Source: Fluviirhizobium alvei (GTDB lineage Bacteria; Pseudomonadota; Alphaproteobacteria; Rhizobiales; Rhizobiaceae). From it: a stretch of DNA of 64,000 nt. Below the pieces are notes generated by a model. That model searched no databases, was not told where the DNA came from, and worked only from the letters and a program-made list of their open reading frames with translations. The position numbers and the translations under genes were made by a program. The stretch spans positions 553,926 through 617,925 of the forward strand of contig NZ_JAUOZU010000006.1 of assembly GCF_030551875.1 (NCBI RefSeq), read 5' to 3'. Of the stretch, positions 20,443 through 29,486 are shown piece after piece; position 1 is the stretch's first letter, and each line of letters begins with the position of its first letter.

Positions 20443-22341
20443 TCAGGTGAGATCGAAATGGTCCGGCGGCAGGCCGGAGCGGGCGCGGTCGAGCATGAGG
20501 AGATAGGCGCGCTCGAGGTTTCGCGTCATGCGGACCGGATCAAATAAAGGCGATGTTTCGCGCGCAGTCGCTAGGTGACTGCGGATGTCCTCGCGATAGC
20601 CATGATCGCTTGCCAACCTGATCGCGAGAGCCACATAGGCTTCATCATCCGGAGCTACGAGTTCGTCGAGCCGGACCGAATGCAGGAGGCTCTGGCTCAC
20701 GCGGGCCTGATAGGCCTGTCCCTGAGCGGTGACAACCGGGACGCCGGCGCGCAGCAGATCCGCCGTCGTCGAATGGCCGTTATAGGGCAGGGTATCGAGT
20801 GCCAGATCCGCAAGGCCCAGTGTCGCGAGATAATCTGACATGCCGAGCTTGGCAGTGAAGAAGATGATCCGGTCCTCGGCAATGTCCTGGCGGCGGAACT
20901 CGTCGAGGCAGCGCCGCTGTGCTTCAGGCTCGGCGCAGCGAAGCCAGAGGTTGCTCTCTGGTGCTTGCTTGAGGATGCGGCTCCAGAGATCGATCGTTCG
21001 CGGTGTAATCTTGTAGAGCGCGTTGAAGGCGGAGAGAACAATCCGGTCATCCGGCAGCGACCAGTCGGCACGGCTCGTGGTCGCATCAGGATAGAAAGAG
21101 AGCGCCGGATTCGGCATCTGCACATCCGGCAGGCGGCAGATTTTCTGGTGGTAGTGCGGGAATGAAGTGGTCGGCGTGACGATCGGATCGGAGATCAGAT
21201 AGTCGATATCGACGCCGGTCACTGTTCCCGGATAGCCGAGATAGGTTGCCGTGACCGGTGCATCGGTTAGCGCAAAAACTCCGAGCCGGGCTTCGGCCGT
21301 ATGGCCCTTGAGGTCGACCAGAAGATCGATTCCATCGGCAGAAATTCTGGCCACGGCTTCGGCATCGCTCATCCGGTCGATATGGCAGAGCCTGTCCTTG
21401 AGGGCGGGTGGCCATCCTTGCTGCACCTTGCGCAATTCGGGTGGCGTGTGACAATAGAGCCGGAAATCGAAGCGCTGCCGGTCATGGTTGCGGAAGATTT
21501 CCGCCATCACCGACAGCATGACATGGTTGCCGAAATCGGCCGACACGTAGCCGATTCTCTGTTTTTCGCCGGCGGGACGAGGCGCGCGACGCGTTGGCCG
21601 TTGAGCGTTGTCTGTCCCTTGCGGCGTATCGAGGGCGGGCGCGGCAAGCTGTGCTTCGTTCTCGCACCAGTAGAGACGTTGAAGCGCCTGTTCTGCGGCG
21701 AAAACGGCGTGATTGGCCGGAACCTGCAGGTCCTGCATGGCGAGATCGAATTGTCGCAGCACCGGAAAATCCGCCACCTTTCGTGCCTGCGCGATCAATC
21801 GGGCCCGCAATCTGGCATCCTGCGGATGAGCGTTCACGCCGTCCTGGAGAATTCTATAGGCGCTTTCCGGTTCGCCGATGCGATCGAAGAAGTTGCCGGA
21901 CCTGCGATGATAGTCGGCGCTCGCGGGGTCGATCTCGGCAAATCCGGCTGTAACGATCTCTTTGCGACCTGCCTGATGAACCATGCGCAGGATGCGGAAT
22001 GCAAGGGTGAGATCCTGCGGATTTGCCGCAATGCAGGCAACAGCCATATCGGCCAGCGCATTCTGGTCTGCGAGTTGGAGATAGAGCAGGGCGGCGGTCT
22101 TCAGGCTGCCAGCGCGTTCCTTCGGATCGAGCGTATGGTGCCCAAGTGCAAGAAACGCGGTCGCGGCAAGGCGCGGTTGTTTCAGCTTGGCATGAAGATT
22201 GGCGAGCAGCGCCAGGTGCAGCGGATTTTGGATATCGTCGCGGTCGCGGCCTTGCAGTAATCTGGTGAGTGCCAGGTCCCATGCGCCTTCGCGGTAAGCC
22301 GCCAGGGCAGCCTGCAGTCTGTCTTTTTCATCGTCGGTCAT
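20443..22341 (-). CDS. SPINDLY/OGT-like O-linked N-acetylglucosaminyltransferase family protein
   Basis: A 632-residue protein with an N-terminal helical repeat region (TPR-like, about residues 1-230) and a C-terminal GT41-type catalytic region. Diagnostic segments are RIGYVSADFGNHVM, the DLKGHT motif, APVTATYLGYPGTVTGVDIDYLISD, and DTLPYNGHSTTADLLRAGVPVVT. GT41 enzymes transfer sugars to Ser/Thr of proteins; bacterial members are mostly uncharacterised, some acting on flagellin-type or surface proteins. Start placed at the ATG MTDDEK; a TTG seven codons upstream is possible. No obvious partner gene is adjacent, and its acceptor is unknown. Confidence 0.88.
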   Translation of the reverse strand: MTDDEKDRLQAALAAYREGAWDLALTRLLQGRDRDDIQNPLHLALLANLHAKLKQPRLAATAFLALGHHTLDPKERAGSLKTAALLYLQLADQNALADMAVACIAANPQDLTLAFRILRMVHQAGRKEIVTAGFAEIDPASADYHRRSGNFFDRIGEPESAYRILQDGVNAHPQDARLRARLIAQARKVADFPVLRQFDLAMQDLQVPANHAVFAAEQALQRLYWCENEAQLAAPALDTPQGTDNAQRPTRRAPRPAGEKQRIGYVSADFGNHVMLSVMAEIFRNHDRQRFDFRLYCHTPPELRKVQQGWPPALKDRLCHIDRMSDAEAVARISADGIDLLVDLKGHTAEARLGVFALTDAPVTATYLGYPGTVTGVDIDYLISDPIVTPTTSFPHYHQKICRLPDVQMPNPALSFYPDATTSRADWSLPDDRIVLSAFNALYKITPRTIDLWSRILKQAPESNLWLRCAEPEAQRRCLDEFRRQDIAEDRIIFFTAKLGMSDYLATLGLADLALDTLPYNGHSTTADLLRAGVPVVTAQGQAYQARVSQSLLHSVRLDELVAPDDEAYVALAIRLASDHGYREDIRSHLATARETSPLFDPVRMTRNLERAYLLMLDRARSGLPPDHFDLT

Positions 22342-22384
22342 CGTCGGAGAGTGGCAAACCAACTTTGAGCGACGCTGACGAAAA

Positions 22385-22412
22385 AACCGGACGGCTGGAG
22401 GTCCGTCCGGTT
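22385..22412 (-). terminator. Intrinsic terminator downstream of the 45-aa protein gene
   Basis: A 10-bp perfect stem (aaccggacgg / ccgtccggtt) with an 8-nt loop and, on the minus strand, a run of six U residues. A second inverted repeat (gcgaggatc / gatcctcgc, 22421-22452) lies between it and the stop codon at 22466. This supports the small gene being a discrete transcription unit. Confidence 0.75.
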
Positions 22413-22465
22413 CAAGAAATGCGAGGATCCACGGGGAGGATCAGATCCTCGCGTCGGGGAGGAGG

Positions 22466-22603
22466 TCAGAATGCGAGACGGCGATCGTTCGCAAGCCTAT
22501 CGGCTTCGCTTTCGCGAATCGAATTGAGGATGGAGGAAACGGCGGTGGCGACGAACATAACGGCGATGAGGCCAGCCATGAAGGTCAGGGTCATGTACAT
22601 CAT
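22466..22603 (-). CDS. 45-aa single-pass membrane protein, copy 1
   Basis: A short gene reading MMYMTLTFMAGLIAVMFVAT..., with one membrane helix (about residues 3-27) and a charged tail SIRESEADRLANDRRLAF. It aligns end to end, at the same 45-residue length, with the product at 31354-31491: both share M-Y, MA-LI, MFVATA-SS, N, RE-EADR. Upstream lies a shared 26-bp element at matching distance, and a clean terminator follows. These facts together argue for a real gene. Function unknown; small regulatory membrane proteins that modulate transporters or kinases are a possible parallel, which is inference only. Confidence 0.75.
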   Translation of the reverse strand: MMYMTLTFMAGLIAVMFVATAVSSILNSIRESEADRLANDRRLAF

Positions 22604-22749
22604 TTCGGTTGCCTTTCGTTTCGTTGCATCGGTCTGGATGTGCTTCTCTCACATCCGTCGCTTTGCGTCTGTCACTCGGGGAACAGGTGCGGTTTCGACC
22701 TGTCCGTCTAACTTGACCCGATATAACCACAGACCATCTGATCGAGCCC

Positions 22750-22775
22750 TGAATGGCCCGTTCATTTGCCATTCA
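22750..22775 (-). promoter_or_regulatory. Conserved upstream element of 45-aa gene, copy 1
   Basis: Read on the minus strand it consists of TGAATGGC, two bases, ATGAACGGGC, one base, ATTCA. It differs from the element at 31189 at only 3 of 26 positions. It contains a perfect outer inverted repeat (TGAATGGC ... GCCATTCA) plus an internal related half-site TGAACGG. Exactly 34 nt downstream is CAAGTTAG (22715-22708), as in the other copy. The remainder of 22604-22891 holds only a leader hairpin (22636-22656, ggatgtg/cacatcc) and no gene. Confidence 0.65.
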
Positions 22776-22891
22776 CCTGATGCATAAACGGCACAGGCCA
22801 TGGAATAGTTCCCGCATGGCGAAATTTTTTCTGCACATGGCGATAAGTTGGCGCGCAAGCGCTGCCGTTTGGCTGCGGGATAGATGAACGA

Positions 22892-23281
22892 TCAGGCTTC
22901 TGGCAACGTGAGTCCGTTTGGCAAGGAGATCCAGAGAACCGTCTGCGCTTCCGGAGAATGGCGCGACAGATGGCCTTTGCCATGCGTATCTTCCACCAGA
23001 ACGTAACTGCCGGCGGAAACGAAGCGCTTGTCGCCATCGCTTGTTTCATACTCGACCGAACCGTTGAGACGAACGGTCAAGACCGGTTCTGGAACCGTAT
23101 GCCAGGACACTTCGCGCATGCCCGCCGGAATGAATGTCATGCGAACCCGTGAAGCAGGATAGCTGGCTGTCACTTCAAACGGTGTCGCGTCAGGGTGAAC
23201 CGCAACAGGCGATGTCGGCAGATCGACCTCGTCGAAATGCGATTCTCCATCCGACGTTGAGAAGATGCGGAGACATTTCAT
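22892..23281 (-). CDS. Cupin-domain protein
   Basis: A 129-residue small cupin. The barrel is seen in ASYPASRVRMTFIPAGMREVSWHTVPEPVLTVRLNGSVEYETSDGDKRFVSAGSYVLVEDTHGKGHLSRHS. It has the G(X)5 to G(X)3 spacing and a terminal GKGHLSR histidine, but the first motif retains just one clear His (SWHTVP). Substrate or metal cannot be inferred. It is probably monocistronic, with 164 bp separating it from the FUSC gene on the same strand. That gap (23282-23445) holds nothing I recognise. Confidence 0.75.
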   Translation of the reverse strand: MKCLRIFSTSDGESHFDEVDLPTSPVAVHPDATPFEVTASYPASRVRMTFIPAGMREVSWHTVPEPVLTVRLNGSVEYETSDGDKRFVSAGSYVLVEDTHGKGHLSRHSPEAQTVLWISLPNGLTLPEA

Positions 23282-23445
23282 CGAGCCAGCTCCATCCGGT
23301 TCCGAGAGGTTTTAGGGTCGTATCACAAGGGCCCGGAGAATGTCATGGAAGTCCTTGCCAGTGGGGCATGGCGCACTGGGAAATGGGACGTACCCGCTTA
23401 CAGATCATTATCGCATAAGATAGATTATGGAACTAAACTGTTGAG

Positions 23446-25299
23446 CTATCCGATGATCCGTTGGTCCATATCACGTCCGGCCTGATTGACGATCGCCAGC
23501 GCCGCACGGTGCAGAATCTGCTGATCGAGTGGATCTATGGACATTCCGGTGAGCTTTTCCAGGCGCTCGCTCACCTTTTCCGGCGCTGTCCTGAAGTTTT
23601 GCAGCCGCGCCAGAGCCGTTTTCCGCCAACGCGACGCGTGGGCTCCCGACGCATCGTCGTCAGTTGACCGCAGGTGGTCGATGGCGTCCACGATCGCGAC
23701 CATGTCCGCGGCATCGCGCAGAAGCTTCGCTTCGGACAGTCCGGCACGTTCGCCCCAATAGAAAACCATCAGCACGCGATGCAGAAAGAGACTGCGCCAG
23801 ACGGCGACCCGAGACGGCTGCAAACCGGCTTGTGCGAAATGGGCCAGATCATCGAGCATGGCGATACGAACGGACCAGTAGCGCCGGCCGACATCGACCG
23901 GAAAGACAAGCTTGAAAGCGACCATCGCAATCAGAGGCCCGGTCAGCACGGCAATCGCCGAGACAATCGAATAAGGCACAGTCATCGTCTGCGGCCAGAC
24001 CGGCTGCAGAAGCAGAAGCGCGACCATATTGAAATCGAACGCCAGACGGGCTGTCTTCCTGTGAGCAACCAACAAGGCTCCGATCAGGATGACCGGAACC
24101 ATCCATCCGATCATTCCTGCGGAACTGTCCGCCCACGGCCAGAAGATCCAGCGGCAGACGAGCGCCGCAACCGCACCCAGCAACTGGCCGGCAAAGATCC
24201 ATCGTAGCGTCAGCACCGGATTTTCGAAGGTCGAAAACACCGACAGCATGATCGCCGTGCCGAGAAGCATGAATCCGCCAATTTCAGAACCGCTGACGAA
24301 CCAGAGGCCACCAACGGCGGCCATGGCGATGAATATGCGGATGCCGGATCGGGCCGCCATGCGCCCGTCCCGATGAATCGGCGTAGCGGCTCCCGTAACG
24401 TCAATCTGGTCCAGGGCGCGGTAGGCTTCCGTAAGGTCATGCAACGTGCGTTGCAGAGCGCGGTCGCTCGCTCTGCGTTCGAGTTGCGCCATCGCAAGAA
24501 GCGTGTCGGCAGTGTCGTCATTCAGAGGAAATGTTGTGGCGGAGGTTCCGTCGGCGGACACATGCTGCAACTTGAGAACCACTGCCGTCAGTGTGGCAAG
24601 AAGCGCCCTCACCTTCCTTGTTTCCTGTCGCGCTTTGCGGGATCGCGAGGCATTGGCATCGAGGATGCCTTCCAGCGCAGCCAATTCTCCAATCGAAACC
24701 CGCGACGCTGTGGATCCATCGGGGGAGCCTGCCAGGACGTTCTGGACATCGAGGAGGATGCGCCGTGTCAATGCGCGCGCCCGTTCGACCGGGCTCATAT
24801 CGCCACCATCATCGGCAAAGATCCAGCCGATCACCAGGGCCGCCAGCACACCGAGCGCGACCGTCAGCAGCCTGTCGATGCCGATTGCCGCAACATGGGT
24901 CGGATGCGCGGCATCCAGCAGCGTTACCATGCCGGCCGTGTAACCAGACAGCATCGCGGCATAGGATGCATAGCCGCGCAGCATGTTGCCAATGAAGGCA
25001 CAAAGCGCCATCCAGATCGCCATGCCGAGAACGATCAAGGGAATCGCGTTTCCGGCAACCAGCATCAGGCAAAGTCCGAAAGCGGCGCCAATCAGCGTTC
25101 CGAGAAGACGGGCGAGACTCTTTTCCAACAAGTGGCCGCGCAATGGCTGTGATACGGCCCATACCGTCATCGCAGACCATTGCGGATGCTCAAGACCAAG
25201 CAGAAAGGCAAAGAGAAGCGCGAGGCAGGCTGCGAAAGCGGTGCGGAAAGCGAATGGCAGCCGTGACGTTTCAAAACCGCAGGAGGAAAGAACGTTCAT
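23446..25299 (-). CDS. FUSC-family inner-membrane exporter (AaeB-like)
   Basis: A 617-residue fusaric-acid-resistance (FUSC) type protein. Two hydrophobic bundles of about five to six helices each (residues about 15-165 and 330-480) are separated by a soluble helical domain, as in AaeB/YccS. The segment GLEHPQWSAMTVWAVSQPLRGHLLEKSLARLLGTLIGA is the FUSC hallmark. AaeB-type proteins expel aromatic carboxylic acids with an AaeA-like membrane-fusion partner, which is not adjacent here. Its start overlaps the MarR gene's stop by 4 bp (ATGA), so the pair is one operon and the regulator probably controls this exporter. Confidence 0.88.
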   Translation of the reverse strand: MNVLSSCGFETSRLPFAFRTAFAACLALLFAFLLGLEHPQWSAMTVWAVSQPLRGHLLEKSLARLLGTLIGAAFGLCLMLVAGNAIPLIVLGMAIWMALCAFIGNMLRGYASYAAMLSGYTAGMVTLLDAAHPTHVAAIGIDRLLTVALGVLAALVIGWIFADDGGDMSPVERARALTRRILLDVQNVLAGSPDGSTASRVSIGELAALEGILDANASRSRKARQETRKVRALLATLTAVVLKLQHVSADGTSATTFPLNDDTADTLLAMAQLERRASDRALQRTLHDLTEAYRALDQIDVTGAATPIHRDGRMAARSGIRIFIAMAAVGGLWFVSGSEIGGFMLLGTAIMLSVFSTFENPVLTLRWIFAGQLLGAVAALVCRWIFWPWADSSAGMIGWMVPVILIGALLVAHRKTARLAFDFNMVALLLLQPVWPQTMTVPYSIVSAIAVLTGPLIAMVAFKLVFPVDVGRRYWSVRIAMLDDLAHFAQAGLQPSRVAVWRSLFLHRVLMVFYWGERAGLSEAKLLRDAADMVAIVDAIDHLRSTDDDASGAHASRWRKTALARLQNFRTAPEKVSERLEKLTGMSIDPLDQQILHRAALAIVNQAGRDMDQRIIG

Positions 25300-25757
25300 T
25301 CGGTCGTCCCGCGCCTCGTCCGAACAATCCCCCGTTCGATCCGGTCAAACATGGTGAGGCTCTGATCGATCTCCTCATCGGACACGTCGGCCAGCATGGC
25401 CGTCTCGATCTCTTCGAGGATCGCATAGACAGAGACAAGCGTTTGGCGCCCCTTGTCCGTCAGGATGATAAGCCGCGAACGCCGGTCCCGCTCCGAAACC
25501 CGACGCTCGACCAGATCCTGTCTGGCCAGAATATCGAGCAAGCGCACCAGCGTCGAATTGTCCACGCCACACCGCTGGGCGAGCTCGGTCTGGGAAACAG
25601 CATCGCCCGACCGGTCAAGATGCACGAGTGGCGGCCATACAGCATCGCTGAGACCGATATCGGAGAGCCGTTCGTCAAGGGCTTGCCGCCAGCGACGAGC
25701 AAGGCCGACAAGGGCAAAGCCGAAACGGGCGCGTGATACTATGGAATTCTTCGTCAT
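25296..25757 (-). CDS. MarR-family transcriptional regulator
   Basis: A 153-residue winged-helix regulator. The DNA-binding region is AVSQTELAQRCGVDNSTLVRLLDILARQDLVERRVSERDRRSRLIILTDKG, with the DxRxR wing (SERDRRSR). N- and C-terminal helices form the dimer interface. MarR repressors generally respond to phenolic or aromatic ligands and control adjacent efflux genes, and this one is translationally coupled to a FUSC exporter. A 14-bp perfect palindrome 24 bp upstream of its start is the probable autoregulatory operator. Confidence 0.93.
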   Translation of the reverse strand: MTKNSIVSRARFGFALVGLARRWRQALDERLSDIGLSDAVWPPLVHLDRSGDAVSQTELAQRCGVDNSTLVRLLDILARQDLVERRVSERDRRSRLIILTDKGRQTLVSVYAILEEIETAMLADVSDEEIDQSLTMFDRIERGIVRTRRGTTE

Positions 25758-25780
25758 TCACATTGGTTAGAATATAAATG

Positions 25781-25794
25781 ATTTGAATTCAAAT
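25781..25794. promoter_or_regulatory. Palindromic operator upstream of marR-FUSC operon
   Basis: ATTTGAATTCAAAT is a perfect 14-bp palindrome embedded in AT-rich DNA with further partial dyad matches, 24 bp upstream of the MarR start. Size and position fit a MarR-dimer operator overlapping the promoter. ilvA ends 45 bp further on, so only the marR operon can use it in the leftward direction. Confidence 0.6.
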
Positions 25795-25838
25795 TATATT
25801 TACAGGCCGAAATGGCCTGTTCTATCGGCCAACCGGCC

Positions 25839-27089
25839 TCAGATGATCAGGTTGGCGACGATTTCATTGTTGGTAATGTCTTCATAGCCGAGACCGGCCT
25901 GTTCGAAACGCTCCATCAGACCGACGAAATTGTCGCGGTCCTTCGTCTCGATCCCGATCAGGATCGAGCCGAAGTTGCGGGCGGATTTCTTGAGATACTC
26001 GAATCGCGCAATATCATCGTCGGGTCCGAACAGGTTCAAAAGATCGCGCAGAGCTCCCGGACGTTGCGGCAACCGCATGATGAAGTACTTCTTCAGCCCC
26101 GAATAGCGCATGGCGCGCTCTTTGACATCCGGAAGCCGCTCGAAATCGAAATTGCCGCCGGAGACCACGCAGATGACGGTCTTTCCCTTAAGCTTATCGC
26201 GTCCGATCGCCTCAAGCGCGGCGATCGATAGCGCGCCGGCAGGCTCAAGCACGACGCCTTCGACATTCAGCATCTCGATGATCGGAACGCAGATGGCATT
26301 TTCCAAGATCAGCAGCACCTGATCGGGGGAGAAATCCTTAAGTGCCGCGTAATTCAGATCGCCGATCCGGGCTACGGCGGCACCATCGACGAAATTGTCG
26401 ACTTTCGGCAATGTCACAACCGCATGTGCCTCGAGGCTTTTCTTGAGGCTGGGCGCTCCTGTCGGTTCGGCAAAGACGAAGGCTTCCTTTGGCAGTTGAT
26501 CACCGAGATAACCGGTGATCCCCGCGGAAAGCCCACCGCCACCGACCGGCATCACCACGAGATCGGGCATCATGCCCTCCGGCAACTGGGTGACGAATTC
26601 GGCGGCAACGGTCGCCTGCCCTTCGATGATATCCGCATGGTCGAACGGCGGTACCATATAGCCGTTTGTGGTTTCTGCATGGGTCCTTGCCGCGGCGTAG
26701 CACTGGTCGAAAATATCGCCGATCAGCTTGATGGTGATGAAGGAGCCGCCGAACATTCGAGTCTTGTCAATCTTCTGCTGCGGTGTTGTCACCGGCATGA
26801 ACACGACACCCTGAACACCGAAATGCCGGCAAACGAAGGCAAAGCCCTGGGCATGGTTGCCCGCTGAGGCGCAGACGAATGTCGTATCACCCTTGCCGCT
26901 GCCAATGACCTTGCGCATGAAGTTGAAGGCACCACGGATCTTGTAGGAACGGACCGGCGACAGGTCCTCGCGCTTGAGCCAGATCTCGGCGCCATAGCGC
27001 CGGCTCAGATGTTCGTTCAGTTGCAGTGGCGTTTCGGGAAACAGTTCCCGCATGGCCAGCAAGGCCTCATCAACATTCGCGCGCAGCAT
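25839..27089 (-). CDS. ilvA: Threonine ammonia-lyase (threonine deaminase)
   Basis: About 416 residues. PLP-dependent deamination of threonine to 2-oxobutanoate, first step of isoleucine synthesis. The PLP lysine lies in SYKIRGAFN; the phosphate-binding glycine loop is VGGGGLSAG; SAGNHAQG is present. The C-terminal 90 residues (LPQRPGALRDLLNLFG...) form one ACT-like regulatory domain, so this is the short form with a single effector domain. Start chosen at MLRANVDEALLAM because a gagggcg Shine-Dalgarno precedes it; a longer in-frame extension reaches 27161. Confidence 0.93.
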   Translation of the reverse strand: MLRANVDEALLAMRELFPETPLQLNEHLSRRYGAEIWLKREDLSPVRSYKIRGAFNFMRKVIGSGKGDTTFVCASAGNHAQGFAFVCRHFGVQGVVFMPVTTPQQKIDKTRMFGGSFITIKLIGDIFDQCYAAARTHAETTNGYMVPPFDHADIIEGQATVAAEFVTQLPEGMMPDLVVMPVGGGGLSAGITGYLGDQLPKEAFVFAEPTGAPSLKKSLEAHAVVTLPKVDNFVDGAAVARIGDLNYAALKDFSPDQVLLILENAICVPIIEMLNVEGVVLEPAGALSIAALEAIGRDKLKGKTVICVVSGGNFDFERLPDVKERAMRYSGLKKYFIMRLPQRPGALRDLLNLFGPDDDIARFEYLKKSARNFGSILIGIETKDRDNFVGLMERFEQAGLGYEDITNNEIVANLII

Positions 27090-27185
27090 CGCCCTCACCG
27101 TCTCTGGTTGAGGGTCCCCTATCGCATAGCGCTGTCGGCATGGCAAATGCGCCTGACGCATGCCAGACCGCCGATATTGGTCCAG

Positions 27186-28316
27186 TCAGAGCGCAGGAAG
27201 ATCGCCGCGCTGCCAGTTTTCCTGCGTCTCCGCCATGAAATCGGCATAGCGGCCCTCTTCGATCGCCTTGCGGATGCCGCTCATCAGTTCCTGGTAATAA
27301 TGGAGATTGTTCCAGGTCAGCAGCATTCCGCCCAGCGCTTCGTTGGACCGGACGAGATGATGCAGATAGGCGCGGGAATAATCGCGGGCCGCCGGGCAGG
27401 TCGATTCCTCGTCGAGCGGGCGCATATCCTCGGCATGACGGGCATTGCGGATATTGACCTTGCCGCGGCGCGTGAAGGCCAGACCGTGACGGCCCGAACG
27501 GGTCGGCATCACGCAGTCGAACATGTCGATTCCGCGGGCGACCGATTTCAGAATGTCATCCGGCGTCCCGACGCCCATAAGGTAACGCGGCTTCTCTGTC
27601 GGCAGATGCGGATTGACGGTTTCGATCATCTCCAGCATCACATGCTGCGGCTCACCGACCGCCAGGCCGCCGATCGCATAGCCCTTGAGATCGAGTGCCC
27701 GCAGCATTTCGGCGCTACGCACGCGCAGATCCGGCTGGTCGCCGCCCTGGACGATGCCGAACATCGCCTTGCCCGGCTGGTTGCCGAACGCCACCTTGCA
27801 GCGCTCCGCCCAACGAACCGACATTTCCATGGCACGTTCGATTTCCTTGCGCTCGGCCGGCAGAGCCAGGCATTCGTCGAGCTGCATCTGGATATCGGAA
27901 TCGAGGAGACCCTGGATCTCGATCGACCGTTCCGGCGACATGAAATGCAGTTGTCCGTCGAGATGGCTCTTGAAGGTCACGCCCTTCTCGTCGAGCTTGC
28001 GAAGGCCCGACAGCGACATGACCTGGAAGCCGCCCGAATCCGTCAGGATCGGATGCGGCCAGCGAATGAGTTCATGCAGACCACCGAGGCGCGCCACCCG
28101 TTCCGGACCCGGACGCAGCATCAGGTGATAGGTATTGCCGAGAATGATATCGGCGCCGGTCTCGCGCACCTGATCGAGATACATCGCCTTGACGGTGCCG
28201 ACGGTCCCTACCGGCATGAAGGCCGGTGTGCGGATCACGCCGCGCGGCATCGACACTTCGCCACGCCGGGCCTCGCCATCCGTGGTCAGAACCTGGAACT
28301 TGAATTCCGAATGCAT
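27186..28316 (-). CDS. tgt: tRNA-guanine transglycosylase with degenerate zinc site
   Basis: A 376-residue Tgt, which exchanges G34 for preQ1 in tRNAs with GUN anticodons on the queuosine pathway. Active-site sequences are intact: [10 protein letters not shown], and the nucleophile region [13 protein letters not shown]. The C-terminal zinc site is not: aligned with E. coli Cys302, Cys304, Cys307 and His333, this protein has Ser305, Cys307, Ala310 and Asn336 ([17 protein letters not shown] ... [10 protein letters not shown]). The start overlaps the queA stop (TGATG), so they are translationally coupled. Confidence 0.95.
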   Translation of the reverse strand: MHSEFKFQVLTTDGEARRGEVSMPRGVIRTPAFMPVGTVGTVKAMYLDQVRETGADIILGNTYHLMLRPGPERVARLGGLHELIRWPHPILTDSGGFQVMSLSGLRKLDEKGVTFKSHLDGQLHFMSPERSIEIQGLLDSDIQMQLDECLALPAERKEIERAMEMSVRWAERCKVAFGNQPGKAMFGIVQGGDQPDLRVRSAEMLRALDLKGYAIGGLAVGEPQHVMLEMIETVNPHLPTEKPRYLMGVGTPDDILKSVARGIDMFDCVMPTRSGRHGLAFTRRGKVNIRNARHAEDMRPLDEESTCPAARDYSRAYLHHLVRSNEALGGMLLTWNNLHYYQELMSGIRKAIEEGRYADFMAETQENWQRGDLPAL

Positions 28317-29389
28317 CAGTCTTTCCTCGTCAGCAGGCTGGCATCGCCATAGGAATAGAAACGGTAGCCGGTGTTGATCGCATGCTCGTACGTGGCCCGC
28401 ATCTCGTCGAGACCGGCCAGGGCAGACACCAGCATGAACAGCGTCGATCGCGGCAGATGGAAATTGGTGAACAGCCGGTCGACGATCCGGAATTTGTAAC
28501 CGGGCGTGATGAAGATATCGGTCGCCCCCGACCAGGCTTTCAGCGTCCCATCCGGTGCCGCCGCACTTTCGAGAAGCCGGAGCGATGTCGTTCCGACCGA
28601 AATGACCTTGCCGCCGCGGGCGCGTACGGCATTGATCCGTTCGGCTGCGGCAGCATTGATGGTTCCGATCTCAAAATGCATCACATGATCGTCGGTATCG
28701 TCGGCCTTGACCGGCAGGAAGGTCCCCGCCCCCACATGAAGCGTCACGAAGGCACGCTCGACACCCATTGCATCGAGCCGGTCGAACAGGTCAGGCGTGA
28801 AATGAAGGCCCGCCGTGGGAGCGGCCACCGCCCCCTCCTCGCGCGCATAAATCGTCTGGTAATCGGAACGATCCCGACTGTCTTCCGGGCGCTTGGAGGC
28901 GATATAGGGCGGCAGCGGAATATGGCCGACCGCGGCAATTGCCTCATCCAGCGCCGCACCCGACAGTTCAAACCGCAGCGTGACTTCGCCGCCGTCGCCC
29001 TTTTCCTCGACCAGGGCCGAAAGCGAGCCAAGCAAGCAGGTTTCGGCCGCAGGACCGAACACCAGCCGATCGCCAACCTTGATGCGTTTGCCCGGACGGG
29101 CGAACGCCTTCCAGCAATCGAGTGCGGTGCGCATGTGGAGGGTCACCGAGACCGAAGCCTCATTGTCTCCCCTCACCCGCATTCCTTCAAGCTGGGCGGG
29201 AATGACCTTGGTGTCGTTGAAGACGAGAATATCGCCGGGAGAAACGAAATCGGTCAGATCCTTCACTTCAGCGTCGATGAAGCGACCGTCGGCTTGCGGC
29301 ACGAGCAGACGTGCCGTATCGCGCGGATTTGCCGGTCTCAGGGCAATCCGTTCCTCGGGAAGGTCAAAATCGAACTGGTCTACGCGCAT
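28316..29389 (-). CDS. queA: S-adenosylmethionine:tRNA ribosyltransferase-isomerase
   Basis: A 357-residue QueA, which transfers and isomerises the ribosyl moiety of SAM onto preQ1-tRNA to give epoxyqueuosine, the step after Tgt. Conserved sequences include [12 protein letters not shown] near the start, [40 protein letters not shown] and [18 protein letters not shown]. Length is typical. It forms the tgt-queA unit with one-base overlap. An intrinsic terminator for the upstream cyclophilin genes separates it from that transcription unit. Confidence 0.96.
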   Translation of the reverse strand: MRVDQFDFDLPEERIALRPANPRDTARLLVPQADGRFIDAEVKDLTDFVSPGDILVFNDTKVIPAQLEGMRVRGDNEASVSVTLHMRTALDCWKAFARPGKRIKVGDRLVFGPAAETCLLGSLSALVEEKGDGGEVTLRFELSGAALDEAIAAVGHIPLPPYIASKRPEDSRDRSDYQTIYAREEGAVAAPTAGLHFTPDLFDRLDAMGVERAFVTLHVGAGTFLPVKADDTDDHVMHFEIGTINAAAAERINAVRARGGKVISVGTTSLRLLESAAAPDGTLKAWSGATDIFITPGYKFRIVDRLFTNFHLPRSTLFMLVSALAGLDEMRATYEHAINTGYRFYSYGDASLLTRKD

Positions 29390-29438
29390 TGTCGTTCCGG
29401 TTGCCGCACCGGTTGGGTGAGGCTTCGCTCAAATAAAA

Positions 29439-29467
29439 ACCGCCCCGGCCATATAGGCCGAGGCGGT
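29439..29467 (-). terminator. Intrinsic terminator after the cyclophilin genes
   Basis: On the minus strand accgcctcggcc-TATAT-ggccggggcggt is followed by tttttattt. It is a 12-bp stem with a single mismatch and a U-run, placed 19 bp after the cyclophilin stop and 49 bp before the queA start, so it ends the coaD-ppi transcript. Confidence 0.88.
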
Positions 29468-29486
29468 AAAAGTCCAACGAAAAGCC

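Noticed and set aside
22649..22765. A 38-codon frame starting at the ATG inside the conserved element (copy 1), and the matching 52-codon frame in copy 2 (31199-31357)
   Set aside because: Conservation is confined to the 26-bp element and CAAGTTAG and is not codon-structured beyond it, so an upstream peptide is unlikely. The copy 2 frame does end at the start codon of the 45-aa gene, but copy 1 does not show this.
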